Shown piece by piece: positions 40,013-50,324 of a DNA stretch of 64,000 nucleotides. The stretch covers positions 1 through 64,000 of the forward strand of contig JANRDC010000004.1 of NCBI GenBank assembly GCA_030726725.1, read 5' to 3'. Every line of letters starts with the position of its first letter. The stretch's first letter is position 1. The notes beneath the pieces were generated by a model. The model saw nothing but the letters and a program-made list of their open reading frames with translations. It made no database searches and was not told the DNA's origin. The position numbers were made by a program, and so were the translations under genes. The DNA comes from Flavobacteriaceae bacterium. Lineage in GTDB: Bacteria > Bacteroidota > Bacteroidia > Flavobacteriales > Flavobacteriaceae.

Positions 40013-41014
40013 ATGGAGGAACTCAAAAAAATACGCGAAGATCTCAACATCAATGGTCCCAGACCTATTTATTTCCTGATGGGAGCTGAAGCTTATTTGA
40101 TAGATCAAGCGGTTTCTTACATTGAAAAAAACGCCATCAATGAAGCGCAAAGCGCCTTTAACACCCATATATTATACGGGAAAGAAGTATCCGTTGATCA
40201 AATCATAGGCCTGGCTAAACAGTACCCTTTCGGGAGCGATCGACAATTGGTTTTGGTCAGAGAAGCCCAACATTTGTCGCGAACCATCGATCAATTAGTC
40301 GCTTATGTACAAAACCCTCAGCCCAGTACCGTATTGATATTTGCCTATAAATACCAGGTGTTGGACAAGCGCAAAGCCATCTTTAAAGCTTTGTCAAAAA
40401 CAAACGCAGTATACACATTCAACCCTTTATACGACAATCAAGTACCAGGATTTATCGAACAGCTAGCCAAAAATTCTGGGTGGCATATAGCTCCGCAAAC
40501 AACTCATTTGCTGCACAGCTATTTGGGAACTGACCTGGGAAAAATTCACAATGAACTCGAAAAGCTCAAATTAGTACTCCCGGTCGGTGGCGAAATTACG
40601 CCCTTGTTGATTGAAGAATATATCGGGATCAGCAAGGAGTTTAACAATTTTGAGTTGAAAAAAGCATTGGCTGAGCGCAACGTTCAACAGGTGATGCGCA
40701 TCATCCAATATTTTTATCAAAACCCTAAAGAAAATCCATTTGTAGTCACCTTATCCATCCTACATCAGTTTTTTACCCAAGTCATGCAGTACCATTGTCT
40801 TCAAGACCACAATCCAAAAACTGTAGCCACTCAATTGGGTATTAATCCATTTTTTGTGGGGGAATTGACGGTGGGAGCTCGGAATTATCCGATGAAAAAA
40901 GTGAGCGCCATACTGCACGAAATCAGATCCTTAGACCTAAAAGGGAAGGGCGTTGGCACCCAGGGATTTGACCAGGAGCAATTGCTTAAAGAATTGGTCT
41001 ACAAAGTGATGTGA
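40013..41014 (+). CDS. holA: DNA polymerase III subunit delta
   Basis: PIYFLMGAEAYLIDQAVSYI, KIHNELEKLKL, AAA+/clamp-loader delta architecture. Start ATG 40013 preferred. Confidence 0.9.
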   Translation: MEELKKIREDLNINGPRPIYFLMGAEAYLIDQAVSYIEKNAINEAQSAFNTHILYGKEVSVDQIIGLAKQYPFGSDRQLVLVREAQHLSRTIDQLVAYVQNPQPSTVLIFAYKYQVLDKRKAIFKALSKTNAVYTFNPLYDNQVPGFIEQLAKNSGWHIAPQTTHLLHSYLGTDLGKIHNELEKLKLVLPVGGEITPLLIEEYIGISKEFNNFELKKALAERNVQQVMRIIQYFYQNPKENPFVVTLSILHQFFTQVMQYHCLQDHNPKTVATQLGINPFFVGELTVGARNYPMKKVSAILHEIRSLDLKGKGVGTQGFDQEQLLKELVYKVM

Positions 41015-41413
41015 TCAATTTCGATCCAGGGCATATTTGCCAGGACCTACAAAAACCACCATCAAAAAAGCGAGTAGATAAAGCAGGGCCAGCTCTTTCT
41101 GGGCAAATGGATCAGCGGCATGTACCATAAATGCAGCGACAGACATGACGCCCACCACGGGAACTGCCGCGTATCTAGTTTTCCAGCCCAGTACGATCAA
41201 TATCGGAGCGACAAACTCTGCTAAAATAGCTAGTAGGAGGGTGGCTGTTTGTCCGATTCCCAATGGATCTGAAAAGGAAACTTGTCCTTCAAGTAAGCGC
41301 ATAAGCTTGGAAAATCCATGGGTCATCATCATGAACGAAATTCCTGATCTGTAGATCAATAGAGTAACGTTTAAGGCGACATTCTTATTCATGGGTGACA
41401 CAATTTTACCCAA
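41015..41413 (-). CDS. DoxX family membrane protein
   Basis: Short 4-TM DoxX-like sequence (RSGISFMMMTHGFSKL, LLAILAEFVAPILIVLGWKTR). Confidence 0.88.
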   Translation of the reverse strand: MGKIVSPMNKNVALNVTLLIYRSGISFMMMTHGFSKLMRLLEGQVSFSDPLGIGQTATLLLAILAEFVAPILIVLGWKTRYAAVPVVGVMSVAAFMVHAADPFAQKELALLYLLAFLMVVFVGPGKYALDRN

Positions 41414-41425
41414 ATGTATATGAAA

Positions 41426-43837
41426 TTATCTGAGTTTTGGAAATTTATCTGGATTTGACTCGTGCATCATTTCATATACCGCCTCAAAAATATCTTCTTC
41501 GTTTGGTTTGGAAAAATAATCACCGTCTGTAGCGTATGCAGGGCGATGCGCTTGAGCAGTCAGTGTCTTTGGCGCGCTGTCCAAATAGGCGTAAGCCCCT
41601 TGTTTTTCGATAATTTCTTGCAATAAATAGGCAGAACAACCCCCGGGTACATCCTCATCAACCACCAATAAACGATTGGTTTTTTGTACACTTTTTAACA
41701 CCTGATGATCTATGTCAAAAGGAAGTAAGGTTTGAGCATCTATCAGCTCAACCTCGATTCCGTAAGCTGATAATTGGCCCACGACATCTTGAACTAAACG
41801 AAGTGTAGAACCATAGGAAACCACAGTGATATCCGAACCCTCAGACAACACTTCAACGCGACCAATAGATATTTTGTATGACCCTAAATTGCTGGGCATA
41901 GGCTCTTTTAATCTATATCCATTTAGGCTCTCAATCACAATAGCTGGCTCGTCAGAGGCCAATAAAGTATTGTACATGCCCGCAGCCACAGTCATATTTC
42001 TGGGAGATAAAATGTACATACCCCTTAAAAAATGGATCAATCCACCCATAGGTGAACCGGAGTGCCAAATACCTTCTAATCGGTGCCCTCTGGTGCGTAT
42101 GATTAAAGGTGCTTTTTGCCTGCCGTAGGTTCTGTAGAGCAAACTGGCTAAATCATCGCTCAGTGTTTGCAGGGCATACAGCATATAATCCAAGTATTGG
42201 ATTTCTGCGATTGGTCGTAAACCCCTAAGGGCTAGACCAATACCTTGACCAATGATGGTTGCCTCGCGGATTCCGGTATCCGCAACACGAACTTCGCCAA
42301 ATCTCTCTTGAAGACCTTCTAACCCCTGATTTACATCACCGATAAATCCAGCATCCTCACCAAAAATCAACAACTTATCCTCCTGTTGCAACAAAGCCTC
42401 AAAATTATCCCTAAGCACTTCGCGTCCGTCCACCAGGGGTGCATCTACCCCGTACTGTGGGGCTACGGCCTCAATCTTGGTGGCGTTTTTTGGTGTTTCA
42501 CTGTACAGGTGATCGCTGTACTTGGGTTGGTAAAGCTCGATAAACTGATTGATCCAGTGAATTAACGCCTGTTTTTCAGGGCTATTTTCACCCAAAACCA
42601 ATCGCAAGGTACGACGAGCTCTGCTGACCAAATCTTTTTTAATGGGCTCTTTGATTTCATTGAGCTCGCGAATAACCCCTTGAATAAAAACGCGGTTTGG
42701 GGATACTGCGGATAAGGGTTCCAACACTTCGATCAAAGACCTTTGATGCGCTTTATGGGTAGCTACAAAATCAGCCCATGCAGCTTTTTTTGCCTCTTTA
42801 ACTTCTTTTTGAACTTGTTGTTCGATGCTTTGCAGTTCTTCTTCCGTGGCTATTGCCGTATCCAGCATCCATTGGCGAAACATACGGTTACAGTCGTATT
42901 CTTTCTCCCAATCCAATCTTTCTTTTGATTTATATCGCTCGTGTGAGCCAGAAGTTGAGTGACCCAAGGGTTGGGTGAGTTCAATCACATGAATGATCAC
43001 CGGGGTGTGATGTTCCCTGGCCCATTCAGCGGCGTTCTCATAGGCGTGTATCAGCGCGGGGTAATCCCATCCTTTTACTTTAAATATTTCAAATCCCGCC
43101 TCGGTTTCAGTTCTCCTAAAACCCTCTAAAACAGTACTGATCGAACTTTTTGTGGTGTGGTGTTTTGCATGGACAGATATCCCGTACTCATCATCCCAAA
43201 CACTGATCACCATAGGAACTTGAAGTACTCCAGCAGCATTGATTGTCTCAAAAAAAAGGCCTTCACTGGTGGACGCATTTCCAATCGTACCCCAAGCCAC
43301 TTCGTTTCCGGAATCTGTAAATTTCTCAACCCCTTTGAGCCCCAGCGAACGGTACACTTTTGATGCCTGTGCCAAGCCTAATAATCTGGGCATTTGGGCA
43401 GCAGTAGGGGATATATCGGAACTTGAATTGGGTTGTTCCATGAGGTTTTTCCATTGGCCAAACTCATCGACGCTTTGGGTGACAAAATGCCCACCCATCT
43501 GACGGCCAGCACTCATCGGTTCCTTTTCAATGTCTGTTGTTGCGTATAGTCCGTGAAAAAAATCCAATGGACTGTACAAATCCAAGGCCATCATTAAGGT
43601 TTGGTCTCTGTAATAACCCGATCTGAAATCACCTGGCTGAAAACTGCGGGCCATGGCAAGCTGCGGAAGTTCTTTGCCATCGCCAAAAATCCCAAATTTA
43701 CCTTTGCCTGTGAGTACTTCTTTGCGACCCTCTAAACTGCAAGCACGGCTGATGGTAGCTATGCGAAAGTCTTTCAGCATTTGCTGTTTGAAGTCTTCGA
43801 ATGAAATGGATGCATTCGTCTCTGGCTGTTGCTTCAT
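41426..43837 (-). CDS. Fused alpha/beta thiamine-dependent 2-oxoacid dehydrogenase E1 component (branched-chain type likely)
   Basis: N-terminal E1-alpha (GRQMGGHFVT, WGTIGNASTSEG) and C-terminal E1-beta (LLIFGEDAGFIGDVNQGLEGLQERFGEVRVADTGIREATIIGQGIG) in one ORF. Confidence 0.9.
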   Translation of the reverse strand: MKQQPETNASISFEDFKQQMLKDFRIATISRACSLEGRKEVLTGKGKFGIFGDGKELPQLAMARSFQPGDFRSGYYRDQTLMMALDLYSPLDFFHGLYATTDIEKEPMSAGRQMGGHFVTQSVDEFGQWKNLMEQPNSSSDISPTAAQMPRLLGLAQASKVYRSLGLKGVEKFTDSGNEVAWGTIGNASTSEGLFFETINAAGVLQVPMVISVWDDEYGISVHAKHHTTKSSISTVLEGFRRTETEAGFEIFKVKGWDYPALIHAYENAAEWAREHHTPVIIHVIELTQPLGHSTSGSHERYKSKERLDWEKEYDCNRMFRQWMLDTAIATEEELQSIEQQVQKEVKEAKKAAWADFVATHKAHQRSLIEVLEPLSAVSPNRVFIQGVIRELNEIKEPIKKDLVSRARRTLRLVLGENSPEKQALIHWINQFIELYQPKYSDHLYSETPKNATKIEAVAPQYGVDAPLVDGREVLRDNFEALLQQEDKLLIFGEDAGFIGDVNQGLEGLQERFGEVRVADTGIREATIIGQGIGLALRGLRPIAEIQYLDYMLYALQTLSDDLASLLYRTYGRQKAPLIIRTRGHRLEGIWHSGSPMGGLIHFLRGMYILSPRNMTVAAGMYNTLLASDEPAIVIESLNGYRLKEPMPSNLGSYKISIGRVEVLSEGSDITVVSYGSTLRLVQDVVGQLSAYGIEVELIDAQTLLPFDIDHQVLKSVQKTNRLLVVDEDVPGGCSAYLLQEIIEKQGAYAYLDSAPKTLTAQAHRPAYATDGDYFSKPNEEDIFEAVYEMMHESNPDKFPKLR

Positions 43838-43856
43838 GAGAAATAGGCAGTTTTAA

Positions 43857-43887
43857 CAAAAGTATCATTTTTCAGGAGAACCGACAA
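43857..43887 (-). promoter_or_regulatory. Promoter for the E1 gene
   Basis: Minus strand: TTG (43887-43885), N20, TACTTTTG (43864-43857). Confidence 0.55.
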
Positions 43888-43913
43888 GTTGAGGAAGTAA
43901 ACCTAAACGTCCC

Positions 43914-46748
43914 TTAAAAGTAGTTGCGTTGAAACAATCCGCTAAGCGTCCTTGGATTTAAGGCTACGACAAATCTGATTTTTTCCGCGTATGAAGATCC
44001 GGTAACTTCCCATCCATTGTTGGAATACAACGGAAAATAAAACTCAAGGTAATCGGTAACTAAATTTAATCTAATTCCTGAGTCATGGACCATACGGGCT
44101 TGAACCCCCTTGTTTTTCACAAATCCCATATCCATGTAGAATTCAGCCCATTTCCAAATATTGACACTGGTATTGATGGTTGTCATCCACTGATTGGCAT
44201 AGGGGGCAGACAACTTAGATTTAAAACCACCGTCAGCCATCACAAATTGTTGGCTAAATAAGCCGGTGTCCTCAGACCTTCCCAAATAATCGTATTCGAA
44301 TAAATAGTCTGTGGGTCGATCAAGGGCAAAGCTGAAGTAATCATCCGATGTGGTATTGCGCCAAAAAGCACCGCTAAAGAACCTTATATTGAATTGAGAA
44401 TTGTTGTCGTACAGTTTGCGCAACTCAATTTCAAAGGAGGTTTTCACAAAGTTTGAGGCGTACTGATTGTCTAGCTCCCAGGCAAAATAATCGACAATAC
44501 CGGGATTTCTTTGCCCTATTTTCAGGTTCGATACTTGATAATTAGGGTTTAACTCATCAGGGGACAATTCATTGGACTGAACTACGTCAATATAGCGCAT
44601 TGAAACATAGGTTCTTTGATTTGACCTAAGGTCTTCAGGACGCCAAATCATTTGAAATGAAGGAGTTATTGTGGTATATCTGAAGTCATCATCGAAATGA
44701 TAACTCGACGCCAAAACTTGTAAATTGGTAGAATACAATGAAGCCTTATCGTAGTATTGGGTGTACTTGGCCAATCCATATCCCACATACGACTTGCTCT
44801 TCAAACCATAAGAGGGTGCGATGTCAAAAGTAAAGGGACGGTAAAGCAATGGATCATTATTGAGCCGCAAACCAGGAGAAAACCCGTCATAGGCATTAAA
44901 CTGGGCGATGGGAACAAAGAAAAATTGATGAACCTCGGGATTTTCCACGTCTTTCAGCAATCTAAAAGAAAACGGTTTGTTGCCAAAAACAGTGGGTTTA
45001 ACGCGCATCCAGTTATTGCGTTCATTGATTTCTGAAAGCGTTGACCTAGGATTAACCACCCATTGATCGGCTATTGATCGGGCGACAATCGTATCGTACT
45101 CATGGGCAAATGGGGGCGTCCACCACGATGCTGTTTTGATTTCATTTTGGTACCCTTCGATAAGCGCTGGAGCTGAAGATGCTGAGCGATTAACCATCCG
45201 CAAAACCAGGGAATCATTAGAAAGCCTTTGAGGTCTTAAAAATTTAAAATCAAGATCTTGATCCGTATTTAAACGGTCGAAGAACCATCGGGTAGGTAGG
45301 GTGGACTGTTGGTCCATCCAAGCGGACAACATTTCAGTGTTTACATAGGTTCCTTTTTGATTCTTAAACCAGTCTGTAATATGTTGCTCAAAAACCTTAT
45401 CTCCTACAAATTGGGACAATCCGTAGATAGCTCTTCCTGCTTTATAAGGCTGTCCAATGGTCAAATTATACCTAAGCAACTCATCTTTTGGGGTCAACAG
45501 CGGTTGATCTAGATTCTTTCGAGCACCTATTTGGTACAACAACTCGTATTGATCGTTAAAATTCAGTTGGGCCACTCGATAACTCCGCAGGCCCCATATA
45601 GATGAAAATTTACCCAAAAGTTTTTGATCTGGATAATGAATCTCTACATAGCGCATCATTAAATAATGTGCCAAACCATCTACAAACCAATAGTCGTTCC
45701 GTTCATCCCAACTAAATTCTTGTTCAATCAGATTTTTAATGCTGGTTTTCAACAGTTGTAATTCCCATACAAAGGCAGGAGCATAGGGTTGAACAATGGA
45801 AGGCAATTCATTCGGACCCCTTAATGGATCCATCTGATATTGGTCTTTGGTCACCCATATTTTGCCCGAACTAGGCACCCCTAAAGAATGCTCAATAAAC
45901 GAACCCACCTTTTGCGCAGACTCATCTTGCCAAGGTGCTGACGGATGAAAGAAATCAGACTCCCACTGTATCGATCCTTGGTCGGTGAGCAGGCGACACT
46001 CTTGTTCATTAGTAAGCACGAGCTCAATCGACTTTCCATAGTCAAGGGTTAGTGACATCGACTGTTGTTTTTCATCTGTTTTCTCAACTTTCCAACGCGC
46101 ATTAGAAGACAGATGTAAATCCTTGGGCAACCCCAGATCAATCGATATAGATGAAAAAGGTAAGCTTGGACGGTCTATGTCCAGATTTGGGTAGGCAATC
46201 CAAGACCCTATACCTCTCAATGCAGGGGTTAAATACCAGTCCGTCAATCGGTAATCTCCTTGAGGACCATACCCTTTGGAGGTGAATTTTTTATGGGGCA
46301 AATACACCCTATAATTCAGAAATACCGAAGTTTTTTCTCCAGGAAGCAATGGTTTTTCCAAGTCCACCAATACCAAATCCACCAAAGTGTCTCTACTCCA
46401 AGAAAGCGCAATAAAACGGTCGTCGAGCACTTGATTGATTTGGGTACCACCTCTTTCTCGATCAGTGGCTAAGTGTAAATTTTTCTTAAATGATTCAGCA
46501 AAACGACGAGCCAGTGGTGACTTTTTGGAGACATAAGGGTGAATCCAATCCACCAATGCAATCTGATTTAAAGTGTCTTTGCTCTGGTTGTGATAGTGAA
46601 TGGTTTGCCTTAGATTGAGCGATTTAGAAAGGTCATCTAATTCAGCTTTGATGTCGATAACGTGTTGCCCAAAGGTCAAAAGGGTCCCTGTGATCCAAAG
46701 GAACACAAAGAATAAAACCCTTGATAAATGACCAAAATTTTGCATCAA
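43914..46748 (-). CDS. M1 aminopeptidase-like (gluzincin-like) protein lacking HEXXH, with C-terminal probable outer-membrane beta-barrel
   Basis: M1-like N-terminus, pseudo-active region VWELQLLKTSIKN...YWFVDGLAHYLMMRYVEIHYPD; C-terminal alternating aromatic beta strands ending in Phe (FVVALNPRTLSGLFQRNYF). Confidence 0.8.
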   Translation of the reverse strand: MMQNFGHLSRVLFFVFLWITGTLLTFGQHVIDIKAELDDLSKSLNLRQTIHYHNQSKDTLNQIALVDWIHPYVSKKSPLARRFAESFKKNLHLATDRERGGTQINQVLDDRFIALSWSRDTLVDLVLVDLEKPLLPGEKTSVFLNYRVYLPHKKFTSKGYGPQGDYRLTDWYLTPALRGIGSWIAYPNLDIDRPSLPFSSISIDLGLPKDLHLSSNARWKVEKTDEKQQSMSLTLDYGKSIELVLTNEQECRLLTDQGSIQWESDFFHPSAPWQDESAQKVGSFIEHSLGVPSSGKIWVTKDQYQMDPLRGPNELPSIVQPYAPAFVWELQLLKTSIKNLIEQEFSWDERNDYWFVDGLAHYLMMRYVEIHYPDQKLLGKFSSIWGLRSYRVAQLNFNDQYELLYQIGARKNLDQPLLTPKDELLRYNLTIGQPYKAGRAIYGLSQFVGDKVFEQHITDWFKNQKGTYVNTEMLSAWMDQQSTLPTRWFFDRLNTDQDLDFKFLRPQRLSNDSLVLRMVNRSASSAPALIEGYQNEIKTASWWTPPFAHEYDTIVARSIADQWVVNPRSTLSEINERNNWMRVKPTVFGNKPFSFRLLKDVENPEVHQFFFVPIAQFNAYDGFSPGLRLNNDPLLYRPFTFDIAPSYGLKSKSYVGYGLAKYTQYYDKASLYSTNLQVLASSYHFDDDFRYTTITPSFQMIWRPEDLRSNQRTYVSMRYIDVVQSNELSPDELNPNYQVSNLKIGQRNPGIVDYFAWELDNQYASNFVKTSFEIELRKLYDNNSQFNIRFFSGAFWRNTTSDDYFSFALDRPTDYLFEYDYLGRSEDTGLFSQQFVMADGGFKSKLSAPYANQWMTTINTSVNIWKWAEFYMDMGFVKNKGVQARMVHDSGIRLNLVTDYLEFYFPLYSNNGWEVTGSSYAEKIRFVVALNPRTLSGLFQRNYF

Positions 46749-47431
46749 AAATTGGGGCTCAAGTGGTTTTCTGTATAGAATTTTTCAATGATCGCCCCGA
46801 CTTCTTCTGGCGTATCTGCCAATTGGAGCAAATGAATATCCTTAGGTGAAATCATTCCGCGATCGATCAAAACAGTCTTCATCCAATCGATCAACCCACC
46901 CCAAAAAGAAGTACCCACCAAGACAATAGGAAAACATTCGATTTTGTTGGTCTGTATCAGGGTAATCGCTTCAAATAATTCATCTAATGTGCCAAAACCC
47001 CCTGGCATGACGACAAATCCCTGAGAATACTTGACAAACATCACTTTGCGCACAAAGAAATAATCAAAATTCAACGACTTATCCTCGTTGATGTAAGGGT
47101 TGGAATGCTGCTCAAAGGGAAGCTCTATATTGAGACCTACCGAGGTGCCTTCCATCTCAAAAGCGCCTTTGTTGGCCGCCTCCATGATTCCTGGTCCACC
47201 GCCAGAAATGACGCCAAAACCGTTTTGAACCAGTTTTTTGGCGATGTTTGTGGCCAATGCGTAATCGGGGTGGTCCGGCTTGGTTCTTGCCGAACCAAAA
47301 ATTGATACGCAAGGTCCTATTTGACTCATTTTTTCAAACCCATTGACAAATTCCCCCATAATTTTAAACAGGGCCCAGGAGTCATTGGTTTTGATCTCAT
47401 TCCACGATTTGTGCGTATAGTTGGTAGTCAT
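46745..47431 (-). CDS. LOG family protein (TIGR00730-type)
   Basis: GVISGGGPGIMEAANKGA and VMPGGFGTLDELFE. Confidence 0.93.
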   Translation of the reverse strand: MTTNYTHKSWNEIKTNDSWALFKIMGEFVNGFEKMSQIGPCVSIFGSARTKPDHPDYALATNIAKKLVQNGFGVISGGGPGIMEAANKGAFEMEGTSVGLNIELPFEQHSNPYINEDKSLNFDYFFVRKVMFVKYSQGFVVMPGGFGTLDELFEAITLIQTNKIECFPIVLVGTSFWGGLIDWMKTVLIDRGMISPKDIHLLQLADTPEEVGAIIEKFYTENHLSPNF

Positions 47432-47434
47432 GCG

Positions 47435-50275
47435 CTAAAGATTAAATTCTTTTTTTAAATATATACCGGTATGGCTTAAAGAATTATTGGCTACCTCTTC
47501 GGGGGTTCCTTGGGCGGAGATATACCCCCCAAATCGCCCTCCTTCTGGGCCGATATCGATCAGGTAGTCACAAGCCATCAACACATCGAGATTGTGTTCG
47601 ATCACCACCACGGTATTTCCCTTATCCACCAGCTTTTGCAAAACGCCTAAAAGCACAGAAATATCCTCGAAATGCAACCCTGTAGTTGGTTCGTCTAAGA
47701 TATACATGGTTTTTCCAGTAGCTTTTTTTGAAAGCTCAGCAGCCAGTTTCACACGTTGTGCTTCACCACCAGACAGGGTAGTGGAGGACTGTCCTAACTG
47801 AATGTAGCCCAGTCCAACTTCTTGTAATGTCTTTAAGACCCTGTATATTTTGGGTATGGATTCAAAAAAATCAACCCCTTGATCAATAGTCATTTCAAGC
47901 ACATCTGAAATAGATTTGCCTTTAAATCTGATGTCGAGTGTTTCTCGATTAAATCGCTTGCCTTGGCAGGATTCACAAAGCACATAAACATCGGGTAAAA
48001 AGTTCATTTCAATAGCCCGATAACCCCCTCCTTCACAGGTTTCACATCGTCCTGATTTTACGTTAAAACTGAAGCGTCCAGGTTGGTAACCCCTGATTTG
48101 CGCCTCGGTCGTTTTGCTAAACAACTGTCGAATGTCGTCAAATACCCCGGTGTAAGTCACTGGATTAGAGCGCGGTGTACGCCCTATTGGGGACTGATCC
48201 ACTTCGATTACTTTGTCTAAATGAGATAATCCGTCAATAGAATCGTAGGGTAATGGAGTCATGACCCCATTAAAAAAGTGATTGTTGAGAATGGGATACA
48301 GGGTTTCGTTGACCAGAGAGGATTTGCCGCTTCCGGATACACCACTGATACCCAACAAAACACCGAGCGGAAAAGTGACGTCAATGTTTTTTAGGTTGTG
48401 ACCACGACAGCCTTTTAGCTCAATGGACAAGCCATTGCCTGGTCTAAAGGGACGCTTTTCGACAACAGAACGCTTTCCCGTCAAATAGTCAGCGGTCATG
48501 GTTTCGGCTAACGCTAAGTCTTTGGGTGCGCCCTGCCATACAATACTTCCACCGTGTACTCCTGCTTTTGGGCCCATATCGATCACGTGGTCAGCAGCCA
48601 AAATCATGTCCTTATCGTGTTCGACCACCAATACAGAATTGCCTAAATCTCTGAGGGCGATAAGCGAATTAATCAGACGAACATTATCTCTTTGATGAAG
48701 CCCGATACTGGGTTCATCCAAAATATACAATACCCCAACCAGTTGTGCGCCAATCTGTGTAGCTAGGCGAATACGTTGTGATTCGCCCCCAGAAAGCGTC
48801 GCTGCAGATCGGTCCAAAGTCAAGTAATGCAGCCCCACATCCAACAAAAAATTAATCCTCGCCTTGATTTCTTTGATGACTTCATGAGCGATCAGCCGTT
48901 GGTCGCCGGTTAATTTTTCTTGCCAATCATCGATAACTTCAATCAGTTCGCTGAGGTCCAAACGCGACAGCTCAGCGATGTTTTTGCCGGCTATTTTAAA
49001 CTGCAATGCCTCTTCCTGCAATCGCGTACCGCGACAAGTAGCACACAACACCTCTTCCATATATCCCGCAGCCCACCTTTTTAAACTGGCGGTAGGAGCT
49101 TGGTCATACTGAAGCTGGATAAACCGATCAATACCCTCAAAATCAATCTCATAGGTTCTTTTCACGCCTAGGTCATGCGCGGGTGATTCAACGGTTGTTT
49201 TGGCGCCAAATCGTATCATCTCCATGGCTTCCAAGGAAAGTTTTTCAATCGGCGTATCTAAATCAAATCCACATTTTAATCCAATAGCTGCGAGTTGTTT
49301 AAACGACCAGTTGTTTTTTAAAGCACCGAGTGGCGCGATACCCCCTTGGGCAATACTCCAGGTTGGATTTGGAAAAACCAAATGTTCAACCACCTTGTGT
49401 TGGGTGCCCAAACCTTTACAATCAGGACACATCCCCTTGGGTGAGTTAAACGAGAATGTATTGGGTTCAGGTGGCCTGTAGGCCATACCAGTATCCGGAC
49501 ACATCAGTTGGTTGCTAAAAAATTGAGGATTTGGGTCGTCCTGAGCCAGTACCATCAAACTGCCACCTCCCATATCAAGGGCGGTATTTAAACTGGCCAA
49601 TATTCTCGTCTGACACGCCTCTGTCTCGTCCACGGACAAGCGATCTACGACCAATTCTATGTCGTGAACTTTGTAGCGGTCCAATTTCATTCCAGGACTT
49701 AAATCCATCAAATCACCATCCACGCGAACTTTCAAGAAACCTTTTTTGGCCATCTGTTCAAAAAGTTCCCGGTAATGTCCCTTCCTTCCGCGAATAAGCG
49801 GGGCTAATATCTGTATTTTTTGACCTTTATTTCTCGCGATTAACTGATCCAACATCTGTTGGTTGGAATACTGAACCATCAAGGCTCCAGTAGCCATACT
49901 ATACGCATCTGAAGCGCGCGCATACAGCAATCGCAAAAAGTCATAAATCTCTGTGGTGGTACCTACCGTAGATCTAGGAGAACGCGAAGTTGTTTTTTGC
50001 TCAATGGCAATCACAGGTGAAAGCCCGTCGATCTTATCGACATCTGGTCGCTCTAAACTCCCTAAAAATTGACGAGCATAGGCTGAAAAAGTATCTATAT
50101 ATCTGCGTTGACCCTCTGCGTAAATAGTGTCAAAGGCCAGGGATGACTTTCCACTTCCAGAGAGTCCAGTCACCACCACCAACTGCTCACGCGGAATACT
50201 GATGTCCAAGTTTTTAAGGTTATGGGCACGAGCACCTTGCACCTCGATTGTCAACTGTTCTATTTCCATGGGCAT
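47435..50275 (-). CDS. uvrA: Excinuclease ABC subunit UvrA
   Basis: Two ABC ATPase modules ([40 protein letters not shown]), zinc fingers CPDCKGLG and CETCEGGG. Confidence 0.98.
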   Translation of the reverse strand: MPMEIEQLTIEVQGARAHNLKNLDISIPREQLVVVTGLSGSGKSSLAFDTIYAEGQRRYIDTFSAYARQFLGSLERPDVDKIDGLSPVIAIEQKTTSRSPRSTVGTTTEIYDFLRLLYARASDAYSMATGALMVQYSNQQMLDQLIARNKGQKIQILAPLIRGRKGHYRELFEQMAKKGFLKVRVDGDLMDLSPGMKLDRYKVHDIELVVDRLSVDETEACQTRILASLNTALDMGGGSLMVLAQDDPNPQFFSNQLMCPDTGMAYRPPEPNTFSFNSPKGMCPDCKGLGTQHKVVEHLVFPNPTWSIAQGGIAPLGALKNNWSFKQLAAIGLKCGFDLDTPIEKLSLEAMEMIRFGAKTTVESPAHDLGVKRTYEIDFEGIDRFIQLQYDQAPTASLKRWAAGYMEEVLCATCRGTRLQEEALQFKIAGKNIAELSRLDLSELIEVIDDWQEKLTGDQRLIAHEVIKEIKARINFLLDVGLHYLTLDRSAATLSGGESQRIRLATQIGAQLVGVLYILDEPSIGLHQRDNVRLINSLIALRDLGNSVLVVEHDKDMILAADHVIDMGPKAGVHGGSIVWQGAPKDLALAETMTADYLTGKRSVVEKRPFRPGNGLSIELKGCRGHNLKNIDVTFPLGVLLGISGVSGSGKSSLVNETLYPILNNHFFNGVMTPLPYDSIDGLSHLDKVIEVDQSPIGRTPRSNPVTYTGVFDDIRQLFSKTTEAQIRGYQPGRFSFNVKSGRCETCEGGGYRAIEMNFLPDVYVLCESCQGKRFNRETLDIRFKGKSISDVLEMTIDQGVDFFESIPKIYRVLKTLQEVGLGYIQLGQSSTTLSGGEAQRVKLAAELSKKATGKTMYILDEPTTGLHFEDISVLLGVLQKLVDKGNTVVVIEHNLDVLMACDYLIDIGPEGGRFGGYISAQGTPEEVANNSLSHTGIYLKKEFNL

Positions 50276-50324
50276 GCAAAGCGGCTAAGTTAACTCATTT
50301 GCCTTGTCTGGGAAAGACGATAGG

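Noticed and set aside
41426-43837. Unusual fused E1 alpha/beta dehydrogenase as a novel finding
   Set aside because: To my knowledge single-chain alpha/beta E1 proteins are common in Bacteroidota, so it is listed only as a feature.
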